Positions 34,986-43,510 of a DNA stretch of 64,000 nucleotides are shown in pieces. Under the pieces are notes generated by a model. The model was not told the origin of the DNA and did no database searches. It saw only the letters and a list, made by a program, of their open reading frames with translations. Position 1 is the first letter of the stretch. Each line of letters begins with the position of its first letter. Made by a program: the position numbers and the translations under genes. This stretch comes from Salinimicrobium sp963739625 (GTDB taxonomy: Bacteria; Bacteroidota; Bacteroidia; Flavobacteriales; Flavobacteriaceae): contig CAVUAU010000007.1 in assembly GCA_963739625.1 (NCBI GenBank), positions 1 to 64,000 on the forward strand, written 5' to 3'.

Positions 34986-36184
34986 GAATAATACTCATTT
35001 ATTTTATCAATAACAAACCCTTGCTCTTCTCTCGATAAAGTTGGATACATAGGTAGACTAATACAATTCTTATAATAATTTTCAGCAAATGGCATATCTC
35101 CTTCTTTCCAACCTAAACCTCTGTAATACGGCATTAAATGGCAAGGGATGTAATGTATTTGAGCATAGATGCTGTTCTCCCTTAAGTAATTATAAAGTCC
35201 ATAACGATCCTCCACTTCAATTACATATAAATGGTATGCATGCCCTTCAATTACACCAGATTGGCCTTTTATAAACTCTTTATTATTAAAAGCTTTTTTA
35301 TAGACTGCAGCTATATCTCTTCTCTTATCAAGACCTTCATCAGCTCTTTTTAACTGACTATTTCCTAAGGCAGCCTGAAAATCAGTAATCCTGTAATTAT
35401 AACCCAGATCCTGCATTTCCATATACCAAGCTGGATATTTTTCAACTCCTTCTGATGGGATAGTTGAACCAATAGCAAATTCTATAGAATTTTGATACTT
35501 CTCATCGTCCTTAACAATACCATGAGTTCTGAGTTGAATTAACTTTTCATAGAGGTCTTTATCATTTGTAGTAATCATCCCTCCTTCTCCACTAGCAATA
35601 TGCTTCACCGGATGGAAAGAGAAAATAGCTAAATCGGCCAATTTACCCTTTCCACATGTTTGCTTAGAACCCTTACTATCGATAAAATACCCACCCGGAG
35701 CATGACAAGCATCCTCGATAATCCAAAGATCATATTTATCTGCTAATTTTCGAAAAGCCTCAAGATCTACAGCATTTCCAGCAAAATCTACAGGAATTAT
35801 ACCTTTGTAGGTACCCTTTGGAGCTTCCTCTAATAATGTTTTAACCTTATTGATATCTAATAGATATGTTTTTGGATCTATATCTGCAAAAACAACTTCC
35901 CCTCCACAGTATCTCACACAATTCGCTGAGGCAGCAAAAGTAATGGGCGTTGTAATTACCTTATCACCTTCCTGAACATTTAAAGCCATAGCGCAAAGAT
36001 GCAAAGCAGCAGTACCATTTGAGACTGCTACCGCATACTTACTGCCTACATACTTTGCAAAAGCTTCTTCAAATTCAGCAATTTTGGGGCCTTGTGTAAG
36101 GTAATCGGATTTTAAGGTGCTCACCACAGCTTCAATATCTTCTTCCGTGATATTTTGACGCCCGTAAGGAATTGGATTATTCAT
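34982..36184 (-). CDS. pseC: UDP-4-keto-sugar aminotransferase PseC
   Basis: The 400-residue DegT-family PLP enzyme has IPYGRQNITEEDIEAVVSTL, SNGTAALHLCAMAL, IEDACHAPGG and the Schiff-base region SFHPVKHIASGEGGMI with its lysine. PseC aminates UDP-2-acetamido-2,6-dideoxy-beta-L-arabino-hexos-4-ulose made by PseB, whose gene is the next one upstream (3 nt gap). Length and motifs fit the family well. The SFHPVKH form is typical for PseC and distinguishes it from the PglE-like (SFNGNK) and VioA-like (SFHATK) paralogues in this window. Confidence 0.92.
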   Translation of the reverse strand: MNNPIPYGRQNITEEDIEAVVSTLKSDYLTQGPKIAEFEEAFAKYVGSKYAVAVSNGTAALHLCAMALNVQEGDKVITTPITFAASANCVRYCGGEVVFADIDPKTYLLDINKVKTLLEEAPKGTYKGIIPVDFAGNAVDLEAFRKLADKYDLWIIEDACHAPGGYFIDSKGSKQTCGKGKLADLAIFSFHPVKHIASGEGGMITTNDKDLYEKLIQLRTHGIVKDDEKYQNSIEFAIGSTIPSEGVEKYPAWYMEMQDLGYNYRITDFQAALGNSQLKRADEGLDKRRDIAAVYKKAFNNKEFIKGQSGVIEGHAYHLYVIEVEDRYGLYNYLRENSIYAQIHYIPCHLMPYYRGLGWKEGDMPFAENYYKNCISLPMYPTLSREEQGFVIDKINEYYS

Positions 36185-36187
36185 AGA

Positions 36188-37198
36188 TTAAACTTCAAAA
36201 GTTGGGTCTACATGTTCTTTAATTAATTCTCTAAGGTCTCCTACAGATTCCCATGCTTCATTTTCCCCTGAATTATACTGGAAGCCCGGAGTTACTTTCT
36301 TAGCTTTAAACTCCTTGATAAAATCATCTAATTTCCACTTATGGGTAGCGGGAAGTATTGTATAGTATTTCCCTAAATCATAGGTATAGTAAGAATCGGA
36401 ATCAGTGATCATCTCTTCATGGATCTTTTCTCCCGGACGGATTCCCACTACCGGTTTTTTACATTCCGGGCCAATAGCTTCGGCAATATCTGTTATTTTG
36501 TAAGAAGGAATTTTGGGTACGAAGATCTCCCCGCCCCAGGCATGTTCTAAAGCGTGCATCACCATATCGACTCCTCCCTGGAGGGAAATATTGAATCTTG
36601 TCATGGTAGGATCTGTAATTGGCAATACGCCTTCTTTCTTCTTTTTTAGAAAAAACGGAATTACCGAGCCGTTAGAACCCATTACATTACCGTAACGCAC
36701 TACTGAAAATTTAATAGGATTCCAACCTGTAATGTTGTTCGCCGCAACAAATAATTTATCTGATGCTAATTTGGTCGCACCATATAAATTAATAGGAGCC
36801 GCTGCTTTATCTGTAGATAATGCAACAACTCTACTTACCTCCGTTTCTAAACATGCATTTATAATATTCTCAGCACCCATGATATTGGTTTTCACACATT
36901 CCATAGGATTATATTCCGCTATAGGCACATGTTTCATCGCCGCAGCATGAATCACATAATCTATTCCTTTAAGAGCTCTCTTTACCCTGGCCTCATCCCT
37001 AACATCCCCAATAAAAAACCGAAGTTGAGGAAACCTATCGGCTGGAAATTCCTGAGCCATCTCAAACTGTTTTTGTTCATCTCTTGAAAAAATAACGAGT
37101 CTATTAACGCCGGGATATTCTCTTAAAATATGCTTAGTTAAAGCTTTTCCCAGGGAGCCAGTTCCACCGGTAATCAATAAATTTTTATTTGTTAACAT
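36188..37198 (-). CDS. pseB: UDP-GlcNAc 4,6-dehydratase (inverting) PseB
   Basis: The 336-residue soluble SDR enzyme has the nucleotide motif ITGGTGSLGKALTKHIL, HAAAMKHVPIAEYNPMEC, STDKAAAPINLYGATKLASD (catalytic Tyr-Lys) and RYGNVMGSNGSV. PseB carries out dehydration with C5 inversion on UDP-GlcNAc, the first step to pseudaminic acid. It is followed by pseC and preceded by the capsule-transferase gene after one base. Unlike the PglF-like protein it lacks the membrane half, as expected. Confidence 0.93.
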   Translation of the reverse strand: MLTNKNLLITGGTGSLGKALTKHILREYPGVNRLVIFSRDEQKQFEMAQEFPADRFPQLRFFIGDVRDEARVKRALKGIDYVIHAAAMKHVPIAEYNPMECVKTNIMGAENIINACLETEVSRVVALSTDKAAAPINLYGATKLASDKLFVAANNITGWNPIKFSVVRYGNVMGSNGSVIPFFLKKKKEGVLPITDPTMTRFNISLQGGVDMVMHALEHAWGGEIFVPKIPSYKITDIAEAIGPECKKPVVGIRPGEKIHEEMITDSDSYYTYDLGKYYTILPATHKWKLDDFIKEFKAKKVTPGFQYNSGENEAWESVGDLRELIKEHVDPTFEV

Positions 37199-37199
37199 A

Positions 37200-38585
37200 T
37201 TAGTTTTTAAATTTTGATAATATTATTTTTTCAAGAGTATTGGTTAATAAAACATTGTTTTCTTCAACATCATAGTCTTTATAATAAGAAGGGTACACCT
37301 CATTTAAGGCCACACCCGGAGCCAACTTAGCGGTAAGGTCATTGTATTTAGATTGAAGCTCTTTAAATTCCAACTTTTTAGAGCTAATACTTTCCAGGTC
37401 CAGGTCTGGAGAAAAACTATAAACTCCCGGTAAAGTTTTATACCATGGACTACCAAAAATTAAAGCAGGCGTTCCCCCGGTAATAGCCTCCCAGCCCACC
37501 GTCCCGGTAATTGTGGCACACAGTTTAGCGTTTGTAATTAAATCGTAAGTATTATAAGCCGTAGATACAAGTTCAAGATTAGGGATACGTTCCAATCTTC
37601 TAAAAAATTCCGGATTCCTCATAAAATAAGTTTGCTTAGGATTTTCTTTTACATAAATCTTCCAATCTTTGGGTAAAATTGAAGATAAATGTTCTAATGC
37701 CAAAGCTTGATCGGAATATTTTCCACCCCAGGAAGAAGTTGTTTTTTCGGGTTGTAAATGAAGTGCGAAATAAATAAAAGGTTTCTTCAGATCAATTGTT
37801 GATGATAATTTTTTTCGATTTTCGTCATATTTCTTTTTCAACTTATAACGATAATACGCCTGACCTCTATATTCAGATTTAAAAATTTCTTTTGCAAATT
37901 GGTACTCTGGAACATAAGTAGTCAGTTCTTTATTTAAGGAACTAAGATTTTTAATATTAGAAAATTTAAACCCACTTCTTAATAATTTTTTATTCATATA
38001 AGGCAGATCCTTTTCGAATTTATTTTCAAGTTCAAAAGGCTTCGATTCAAATAATTTTTCAGCAGTTTTAAAGCTTCCGAAATCATCGAATTGCCAGTAA
38101 TAAAAAAATCTATTTGGAATAATTGTTTGTTCTAAATATAAAGTCTTAATTCCTAATTCTTCTGCAAGTATATTTGGTATATAATCATAACCTACATGGG
38201 GAGAATTATTATGGATAAATAAATCAATTTTATTTTCAATAAAAAATGTATAATAATAATTTAAAATTAAATTGAAATGATCAAGATATTGATGAAAATT
38301 TAATTCACTATATGTTCCCGAATGATAAGGAGTTACCCTGCAATACATATCGATGAACCTAGGTAAATGATTATACATACGATTATAAACCTTAAGAGGC
38401 ACAGCCATATATTCGCCTTCTAATCCTTCCTCTCCAAGATTTAAAAATCTTTTTTTACTTTCCTTAGCGGTTTTGTGAACTATCGCATTTTTTATTAATC
38501 CTTTACTTTTAAATTCTGTTATTAAATATTCTTCCCAACTATCATGCGGGGTGTTAAGAATAAATAGGTTTAATGGATTATTCAT
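37200..38585 (-). CDS. KpsS/LipB-like capsule transferase, candidate Pse transferase
   Basis: The 461-residue protein has an N-terminal half without clear motifs and a C-terminal half like the capsule polysaccharide (KpsS/KpsC, Kdo-transferase-like) family: FIYFALHLQPEKTTSSWGG, DWKIYVKENPKQ, NTYDLITNAKLCATITGTVGWEAITGGTPALIFG. Proteins of this fold use CMP-activated ulosonic acids. As first gene of the pse operon, directly before pseB, it is the best candidate for the CMP-Pse-dependent glycosyltransferase. Only the family resemblance is seen in the sequence; donor choice is inference. Confidence 0.72.
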   Translation of the reverse strand: MNNPLNLFILNTPHDSWEEYLITEFKSKGLIKNAIVHKTAKESKKRFLNLGEEGLEGEYMAVPLKVYNRMYNHLPRFIDMYCRVTPYHSGTYSELNFHQYLDHFNLILNYYYTFFIENKIDLFIHNNSPHVGYDYIPNILAEELGIKTLYLEQTIIPNRFFYYWQFDDFGSFKTAEKLFESKPFELENKFEKDLPYMNKKLLRSGFKFSNIKNLSSLNKELTTYVPEYQFAKEIFKSEYRGQAYYRYKLKKKYDENRKKLSSTIDLKKPFIYFALHLQPEKTTSSWGGKYSDQALALEHLSSILPKDWKIYVKENPKQTYFMRNPEFFRRLERIPNLELVSTAYNTYDLITNAKLCATITGTVGWEAITGGTPALIFGSPWYKTLPGVYSFSPDLDLESISSKKLEFKELQSKYNDLTAKLAPGVALNEVYPSYYKDYDVEENNVLLTNTLEKIILSKFKN

Positions 38586-38681
38586 TTAATTTATACATTT
38601 TTAAACTTCTAAATTTCACCACACCTTCCATTTCATAATAAGAATACCAGTGCAATGGTATATCAAATATTTTTCATCCCG

Positions 38682-38714
38682 CAAATGTAGTTTAGGAATA
38701 CCGAACACTCCAAA
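38682..38714 (-). promoter_or_regulatory. Bacteroidota promoter of the pse operon
   Basis: On the minus strand TTTG (38711-38714) is followed after 21 nt by TACATTTG (38682-38689). It lies about 95 nt upstream of the first pse-operon gene, within the 197-nt gap 38586-38782. The rest of the gap is AT-rich without an ORF. Confidence 0.6.
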
Positions 38715-38782
38715 CTAGCAGTCTTAAAGAACTGTGAAATTACGCACAAAACCATTTTTTGGGCGCGAAGGCGGAAGTCAAA

Positions 38783-39853
38783 TTATCCGGATTTTAGAAC
38801 GTCACAAATTTCATTTATCTCTTGAAAAGTCATATTGTGATACAGCGGTAAGCAAAGAACTCTTTTGGAAATAGTCTCTGAAACCTTACAATTGATATTT
38901 CCTAAAAATTTCAAGGTATTTAAAGAGGGATAAAAATACCTCCTGGGAAATATGTTTTTTTCAGTCAACATTTCCAGAATCTTTAAGAGCTGCTTTTCAT
39001 TTTTAAAAATGACAGGGTAGTAAGAAAAATTCCAGAAGGTTCCCTCCCGGATTAAGATTTTGTTCATTTCAGCAAAATTCATTTTTTTTTCATACTGCTG
39101 TACTACATGTTTCCTTGCTTCAATAAGCTCTGGTAAATAAGGCAAAATCGACAGTCCCATTGCAGCCTGTAACTCACTCATTTTTGCATTAATACCGAGG
39201 CCGTGAAATCCCGATTCCCCTTTATGACCGAAGTTATGGCTGTAAAAAAGCTTTTTAAATAATTCCGGATCTTTACAGAACATAGCTCCCCCTTCTCCCG
39301 TATGAAAAATTTTTGTTGCGTGAAAACTACAGGTGCTTACATCTCCAAAATTGAAGATACTTTCACCTTTAAATTTTACCCCAAAACAATGCGCAGCGTC
39401 ATATATGACTTTAAGATCATGCTTCTTGGCTATTCTATCTATCTCCTCTATGTTACAAGGATTCCCAAAGACATGGGTTGCCAGAATAGCAGTAGTTTTT
39501 TCAGTAATAGCAGCTTCTATTTTTGTTTCATCAATGGTGAGATAATCCGGATGGATATCAACAAAAACCGGTGTGCAGTTCTCCCATACTATGGCAGCTG
39601 TAGTTGCCACATAACTAAAAGGGGTAGTAATCACCTCTCCATTACCCGCGAGTACTTTTAGAGAAATTTGCAAGGGAAGTGTTCCGTTAGCAGTAAGAAT
39701 CAAGTCAGGCGAATCGAGGTAATCCTTCAGCTTTGCCTGTAATTCATACCACAATTTTCCACCGTTAGCAATTTGATTCGACTTCCAAATCTGCTCCAGG
39801 TATTTTTCATACTCCTCTATAGGAGGAAGAAAGGTCTTGGTTACGTTGATCAT
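38783..39853 (-). CDS. DegT-family nucleotide-sugar aminotransferase (VioA/FdtB-like)
   Basis: The 356-residue PLP enzyme shows INVTKTFLPPIEEYEKYLEQ, LTANGTLPLQISL, YDAAHCFGVKFKG and SFHATKIFHTGEGGAMF with the Schiff-base lysine. The N-terminus and the SFHATK form resemble transaminases acting on dTDP-4-keto-6-deoxyglucose (VioA, FdtB types). No rmlA/rmlB genes for dTDP-sugars lie in this window, so the substrate must come from elsewhere or differ. It is 32 nt downstream of the second flippase gene. Confidence 0.82.
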   Translation of the reverse strand: MINVTKTFLPPIEEYEKYLEQIWKSNQIANGGKLWYELQAKLKDYLDSPDLILTANGTLPLQISLKVLAGNGEVITTPFSYVATTAAIVWENCTPVFVDIHPDYLTIDETKIEAAITEKTTAILATHVFGNPCNIEEIDRIAKKHDLKVIYDAAHCFGVKFKGESIFNFGDVSTCSFHATKIFHTGEGGAMFCKDPELFKKLFYSHNFGHKGESGFHGLGINAKMSELQAAMGLSILPYLPELIEARKHVVQQYEKKMNFAEMNKILIREGTFWNFSYYPVIFKNEKQLLKILEMLTEKNIFPRRYFYPSLNTLKFLGNINCKVSETISKRVLCLPLYHNMTFQEINEICDVLKSG

Positions 39854-39884
39854 TACGTATCTTGAATTTGAAACCTCCTCCAGC

Positions 39885-41354
39885 CTAATCTGCAGGAGGT
39901 TTTTGTAAATCTTTTCCCGAACTGTCTTTAATCAGGCTAATTAATTGTGTTAACTGTTCAAACTTCCCTACTTTAGAAAATATTAGAAATATTAGTAAAC
40001 CTATAACTCCGCCCCCAATCAACCGCACCAGATCTGAAAAATCATTTAAAAAATACCTGTCATTTCCCCATACAAATGCTGCACTTAAAACTGCCAGCAA
40101 ATAAATAGGAATCACATCAACAAACTGAGATTTTAGACTATAGGAAATGAATTTCCGGGTATACTGAGCATTAATGAACAATGCAGCAAATGAGAGTATG
40201 ACCTTCCCCCAAAGTAATCCAAAAATCCCAAAGGGAATAATCAACAAAATGGATAAAACTATAAGTCCCTTTTTTAGAATCTCAAGTTTAAGAAAAAGAT
40301 CACTTCTACCGTATATATTCAGTAAACTTAAGTTATAGGAATGCAACGGTAGAAAAAGGCCTCCCAGGCACAACACCTGAAAATAGGGTGCGGCTGGCAA
40401 CCATTTTTCGGTAAAAAGAAACCTGAATAGGGGTTCGGCCAGGGCGGCACTGATCAACAGAGCCGGACTAACAATATACAAAACCATTTTTAGAAGTTTC
40501 CTAAAAACAGATTTTAAGCGTGTTGAATCATCTTTAATTTTGACGAATAAGGGAAAACTTACCTTATTGAGCGCACGTTCAATATTACTTATCTGCAATT
40601 GTTTTGTACTCTCGGCCCTGGTGTAGAATCCTAATAATGCTGCTGAAAAGAATTTCCCAATCACAACCAGATACAAATTATTAAATATTCTACTTAGCAA
40701 ATCTGCGAGTCCAAGTTTATAACCGTAATTCCAGTGTTTCACAAAACGATGCCTGTCAAACTGTAACGAAGGATACCAATCCGAGGATTTCCAAATAATA
40801 ATGAAGCTAAAAAAGGCGTTAAAAAGGCTGCTATAAACCAAACTCCATACCCCAAAACCATATAGAGCCAGAGTTATTCCTATAGCTCCTCCAATTATTG
40901 CTGAAGGTATTGCCATAAGCGTTTGTATCTTAAAATTCATGTCCCTTGTGAAAACGGCTATATGAACGGAGGTAGCTGCAGTAAAAAAAAAGGTTAAACA
41001 GTAAACCCTCAACACCCCGGTAAGCACTTGCTGTTCATAAAAAGCAGCGATAAAAGGAGCCGATAAATAAACTGTAAAATACACAATGGTGCCTGCCAGC
41101 ATATTGAAAAGAAAAACAGTTGAGAAATCTGTTTTATCAGCCTCTGTGTCTCTCATTATAGATTTACTGAGACCGCTGTCCAAAAGACCGTTCCCAACAG
41201 CAACAAAAACAGCAATCATGGCAATAAGCCCGAATTCAGCAGGCAAAAGAATTCTGGCGAGAATTATAGATATAACGAAACCAACAACTTGATTTCCGAA
41301 TTGTTGGGCGAAGGTCCAAATAAGACCTGATGTCATCTCCTTCTTTAAAGACAT
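39885..41354 (-). CDS. Wzx-type oligosaccharide flippase (copy 2)
   Basis: The 489-residue polytopic MOP-family protein starts SGLIWTFAQQFGNQVVGFVI and ILLPAEFGLIAMIAVF and has about 13-14 helices. It is a paralogue of the flippase at 28833-30320. A second flippase may serve a different lipid-linked oligosaccharide, or the two halves of the locus may stem from once separate clusters. It is divergent from the fucosyltransferase-like genes. Confidence 0.88.
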   Translation of the reverse strand: MSLKKEMTSGLIWTFAQQFGNQVVGFVISIILARILLPAEFGLIAMIAVFVAVGNGLLDSGLSKSIMRDTEADKTDFSTVFLFNMLAGTIVYFTVYLSAPFIAAFYEQQVLTGVLRVYCLTFFFTAATSVHIAVFTRDMNFKIQTLMAIPSAIIGGAIGITLALYGFGVWSLVYSSLFNAFFSFIIIWKSSDWYPSLQFDRHRFVKHWNYGYKLGLADLLSRIFNNLYLVVIGKFFSAALLGFYTRAESTKQLQISNIERALNKVSFPLFVKIKDDSTRLKSVFRKLLKMVLYIVSPALLISAALAEPLFRFLFTEKWLPAAPYFQVLCLGGLFLPLHSYNLSLLNIYGRSDLFLKLEILKKGLIVLSILLIIPFGIFGLLWGKVILSFAALFINAQYTRKFISYSLKSQFVDVIPIYLLAVLSAAFVWGNDRYFLNDFSDLVRLIGGGVIGLLIFLIFSKVGKFEQLTQLISLIKDSSGKDLQKPPAD

Positions 41355-41445
41355 TAATTCATATCATGTAAGAATGCTAAAGTATTAATTTCTTCAGGAA
41401 TGATAGGCAGAATTGTCACCGATGGAATTTATTGATAAAAAAACT

Positions 41446-41453
41446 TAGCTTTG
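41446..41453 (+). promoter_or_regulatory. -7-like promoter box TAGCTTTG
   Basis: TAGCTTTG fits TAnnTTTG and lies 22 nt before the TTG start at 41476. No TTG at the ideal upstream distance is seen, so it is tentative. Confidence 0.4.
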
Positions 41454-41475
41454 AAGGAAATTAACCTATACTAGA

Positions 41476-42420
41476 TTGAAATCTTCAAATCCAGAAGCTT
41501 TAGTAAAATCTTATTCTGAGTTAAACAATTCGTTCAGAAAAACGCTCACTTTCCATCTTGGGGCAGATGCAGGATTTTTTTCAGAATTTAATAATATGGT
41601 TTTTGCCATTCTATATTGTTTACAAAACAGGATTAAATTCAGGTTGTATTCAAAAAGAGGAAACCTTTCCTACAAAGAGGGATGGCAGGATTACTTTTTA
41701 CCATTTTGTGAAGAAACAGATTTCTACCCCTATCGCCGTTATAACAAAAGGGCTTACCAGGTCAAAAATGCCAGGTCTTGGCCCCCAACTCTATTAAAGC
41801 TTTTAACAGCTAATTCGTATTTAACGCAAGACATTTGGGACAAATTTCGCAGTAAGGAATTTGAATCCGCAAAATTCAATGTTCCCGATTTAGGCATAAC
41901 TAACGCTTCTCTACCGGATGCTGCACAAGTCATTGGGAGAATGCTCTGGAGATACAATGAATCTGCTGCAACGCAAATCAGTAAATACAAAAATTCAATA
42001 TCCCTACCAGAAAATTATATAAGTATGCAGATAAGGGGTGGAGATAAGAGTAAAGAGAAGGAAATTTATACTGTCGAAAGCTATATGGAGGATGCCTTAA
42101 ATCTTTCCATTTCAAAAAATATTTTTGTATTGACCGACAATTATCGAATTATTCAGGAATTAAAAGCAAAATACGCGCACTGGAAATTTTCCACCTTATG
42201 CAACCCCTCCGAGAAAGGGTATGTACATCATGAATTTGTAAAACTTAGCAAACAAGAAAGATATATGAAGGTTTTGAAATTATTGGCGAGTATTGACATA
42301 TGTGCATCTTCAGAACATTTTATTGGGACCTACAGTTCAAACCCGGGAAATTATCTCGCGATGCGAATGGGAAAAGAAAACTTTACAGGAATTGATTACA
42401 ACGAATGGCTGCTATGGTAG
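41476..42420 (+). CDS. NodZ/GT23-like fucosyltransferase-fold glycosyltransferase
   Basis: The product is about 314 residues. It shows the peptide ISMQIRGGDKSKE, like the HxRxxDK motif I of alpha-1,6-fucosyltransferases, and an ending GTYSSNPGNYLAMRMG like motif III, with FVLTDNY between them as motif II. It therefore looks like a GDP-sugar-using GT-B enzyme of the GT11/GT23 O-fucosyltransferase superfamily. The start is a TTG; the frame is open upstream only to 41455 and the next Met is about 37 residues inside. It overlaps the following GT10 gene by 16 nt. Donor identity is inference. Confidence 0.7.
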   Translation: MKSSNPEALVKSYSELNNSFRKTLTFHLGADAGFFSEFNNMVFAILYCLQNRIKFRLYSKRGNLSYKEGWQDYFLPFCEETDFYPYRRYNKRAYQVKNARSWPPTLLKLLTANSYLTQDIWDKFRSKEFESAKFNVPDLGITNASLPDAAQVIGRMLWRYNESAATQISKYKNSISLPENYISMQIRGGDKSKEKEIYTVESYMEDALNLSISKNIFVLTDNYRIIQELKAKYAHWKFSTLCNPSEKGYVHHEFVKLSKQERYMKVLKLLASIDICASSEHFIGTYSSNPGNYLAMRMGKENFTGIDYNEWLLW

Positions 42421-43433
42421 ATGCTACTAAGGACAAGAAAAAAAAGTCACCTATCAAATTGTGGTACGTTGATTTTTACAAAGGTTTTGACCCCTCCAAT
42501 AATTACCTACAGGATATTTTATCCCGCCACTATGAAATAATATTGAATGCCAATGCACCGGACTACCTGATTTATTCCTGTTACGGCAAGGACTTTTTGA
42601 ATTATAAAAAATCCATTAGGATCTTTTATACCGGTGAAAACCTGATTCCAGATTTTAATCTTTGTGATTATGCAATTGGGTTTAGTTATATAGAGTTTGG
42701 AGACAGGTATTTAAGGTATCCAAATTTTGCTCTCATTCCCGACCAATTCAATAAACTTTTGAGGTCCAGGGAATTTACAGCCGGAGATATAGAAAAGAAA
42801 GATTACTTCTGCAATTTCATTTATTCCAATTCACAGGCAGATCCTGCCAGAGATCAATTCTTTCACCTTTTAAGTAATTACAAAAAAGTCATGTCTCCGG
42901 GGAGCCATCTTAACAATGCCCCAATGGATGTAGGGGGAAGATTTACAGATAACTGGATGTATACCAAATTAGAATTTCAGTCAAAATGTAGATTTTCCAT
43001 TGCTTTTGAAAATTCCTCTTCTCCGGGTTATACTACCGAGAAATTAATGCATGCTTACATTACGGATACGATACCTGTATACTGGGGAAATCCTGATGTT
43101 GGCCTAGATTTTAATCCCCTTTCTTTAATTAATTGTCATGATTTTAGGAACTTTGAGGAAGTGGTTCAAAGAGTAATAGAAGTCGATCAAAATGAGGAAC
43201 TCACGTTAGAGTACCTGAACAGATCTCCTTTCCGCCAAAATAAAATTCCACCAAATCTTAAACAAAAAGTTCTGGAGGGGTTTCTGAAGTCCATTTTCGA
43301 ACAGGATCTGAAAAAAGCTTACAGGAGGCCTCACTTTGGAACTACCAACAATTATGAAAAGGAATTATGTGAAAACATCCATCCAAGTAAGACGGGGAAA
43401 TTTCATTCTATTAAAAACCTGCTGAAGTTCTAA
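42405..43433 (+). CDS. GT10 alpha-1,3/4-fucosyltransferase
   Basis: The 342-residue protein has the GT10 hallmark FSIAFENSSSPGYTTEKLMH followed by AYITDTIPVYWGNPDV, the GDP-fucose-binding region, and an N-terminal acceptor half (IKLWYVDFYKGFDP, IRIFYTGENLIPDF). The C-terminal end is basic (KTGKFHSIKNLLKF). It should add fucose to GlcNAc or GalNAc in the glycan. An in-frame ATG at 42414 (ATGGTAG overlap with the upstream stop) is an equally good start. No GDP-fucose synthesis genes lie in the window. Confidence 0.9.
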   Translation: MAAMVDATKDKKKKSPIKLWYVDFYKGFDPSNNYLQDILSRHYEIILNANAPDYLIYSCYGKDFLNYKKSIRIFYTGENLIPDFNLCDYAIGFSYIEFGDRYLRYPNFALIPDQFNKLLRSREFTAGDIEKKDYFCNFIYSNSQADPARDQFFHLLSNYKKVMSPGSHLNNAPMDVGGRFTDNWMYTKLEFQSKCRFSIAFENSSSPGYTTEKLMHAYITDTIPVYWGNPDVGLDFNPLSLINCHDFRNFEEVVQRVIEVDQNEELTLEYLNRSPFRQNKIPPNLKQKVLEGFLKSIFEQDLKKAYRRPHFGTTNNYEKELCENIHPSKTGKFHSIKNLLKF

Positions 43434-43510
43434 CTTTAAAATGATTACGCAAAAGAAATTAGACAGCACAGATAAGTAATAATAAAAGCAAATTACAGTA
43501 ATTTTGGATA

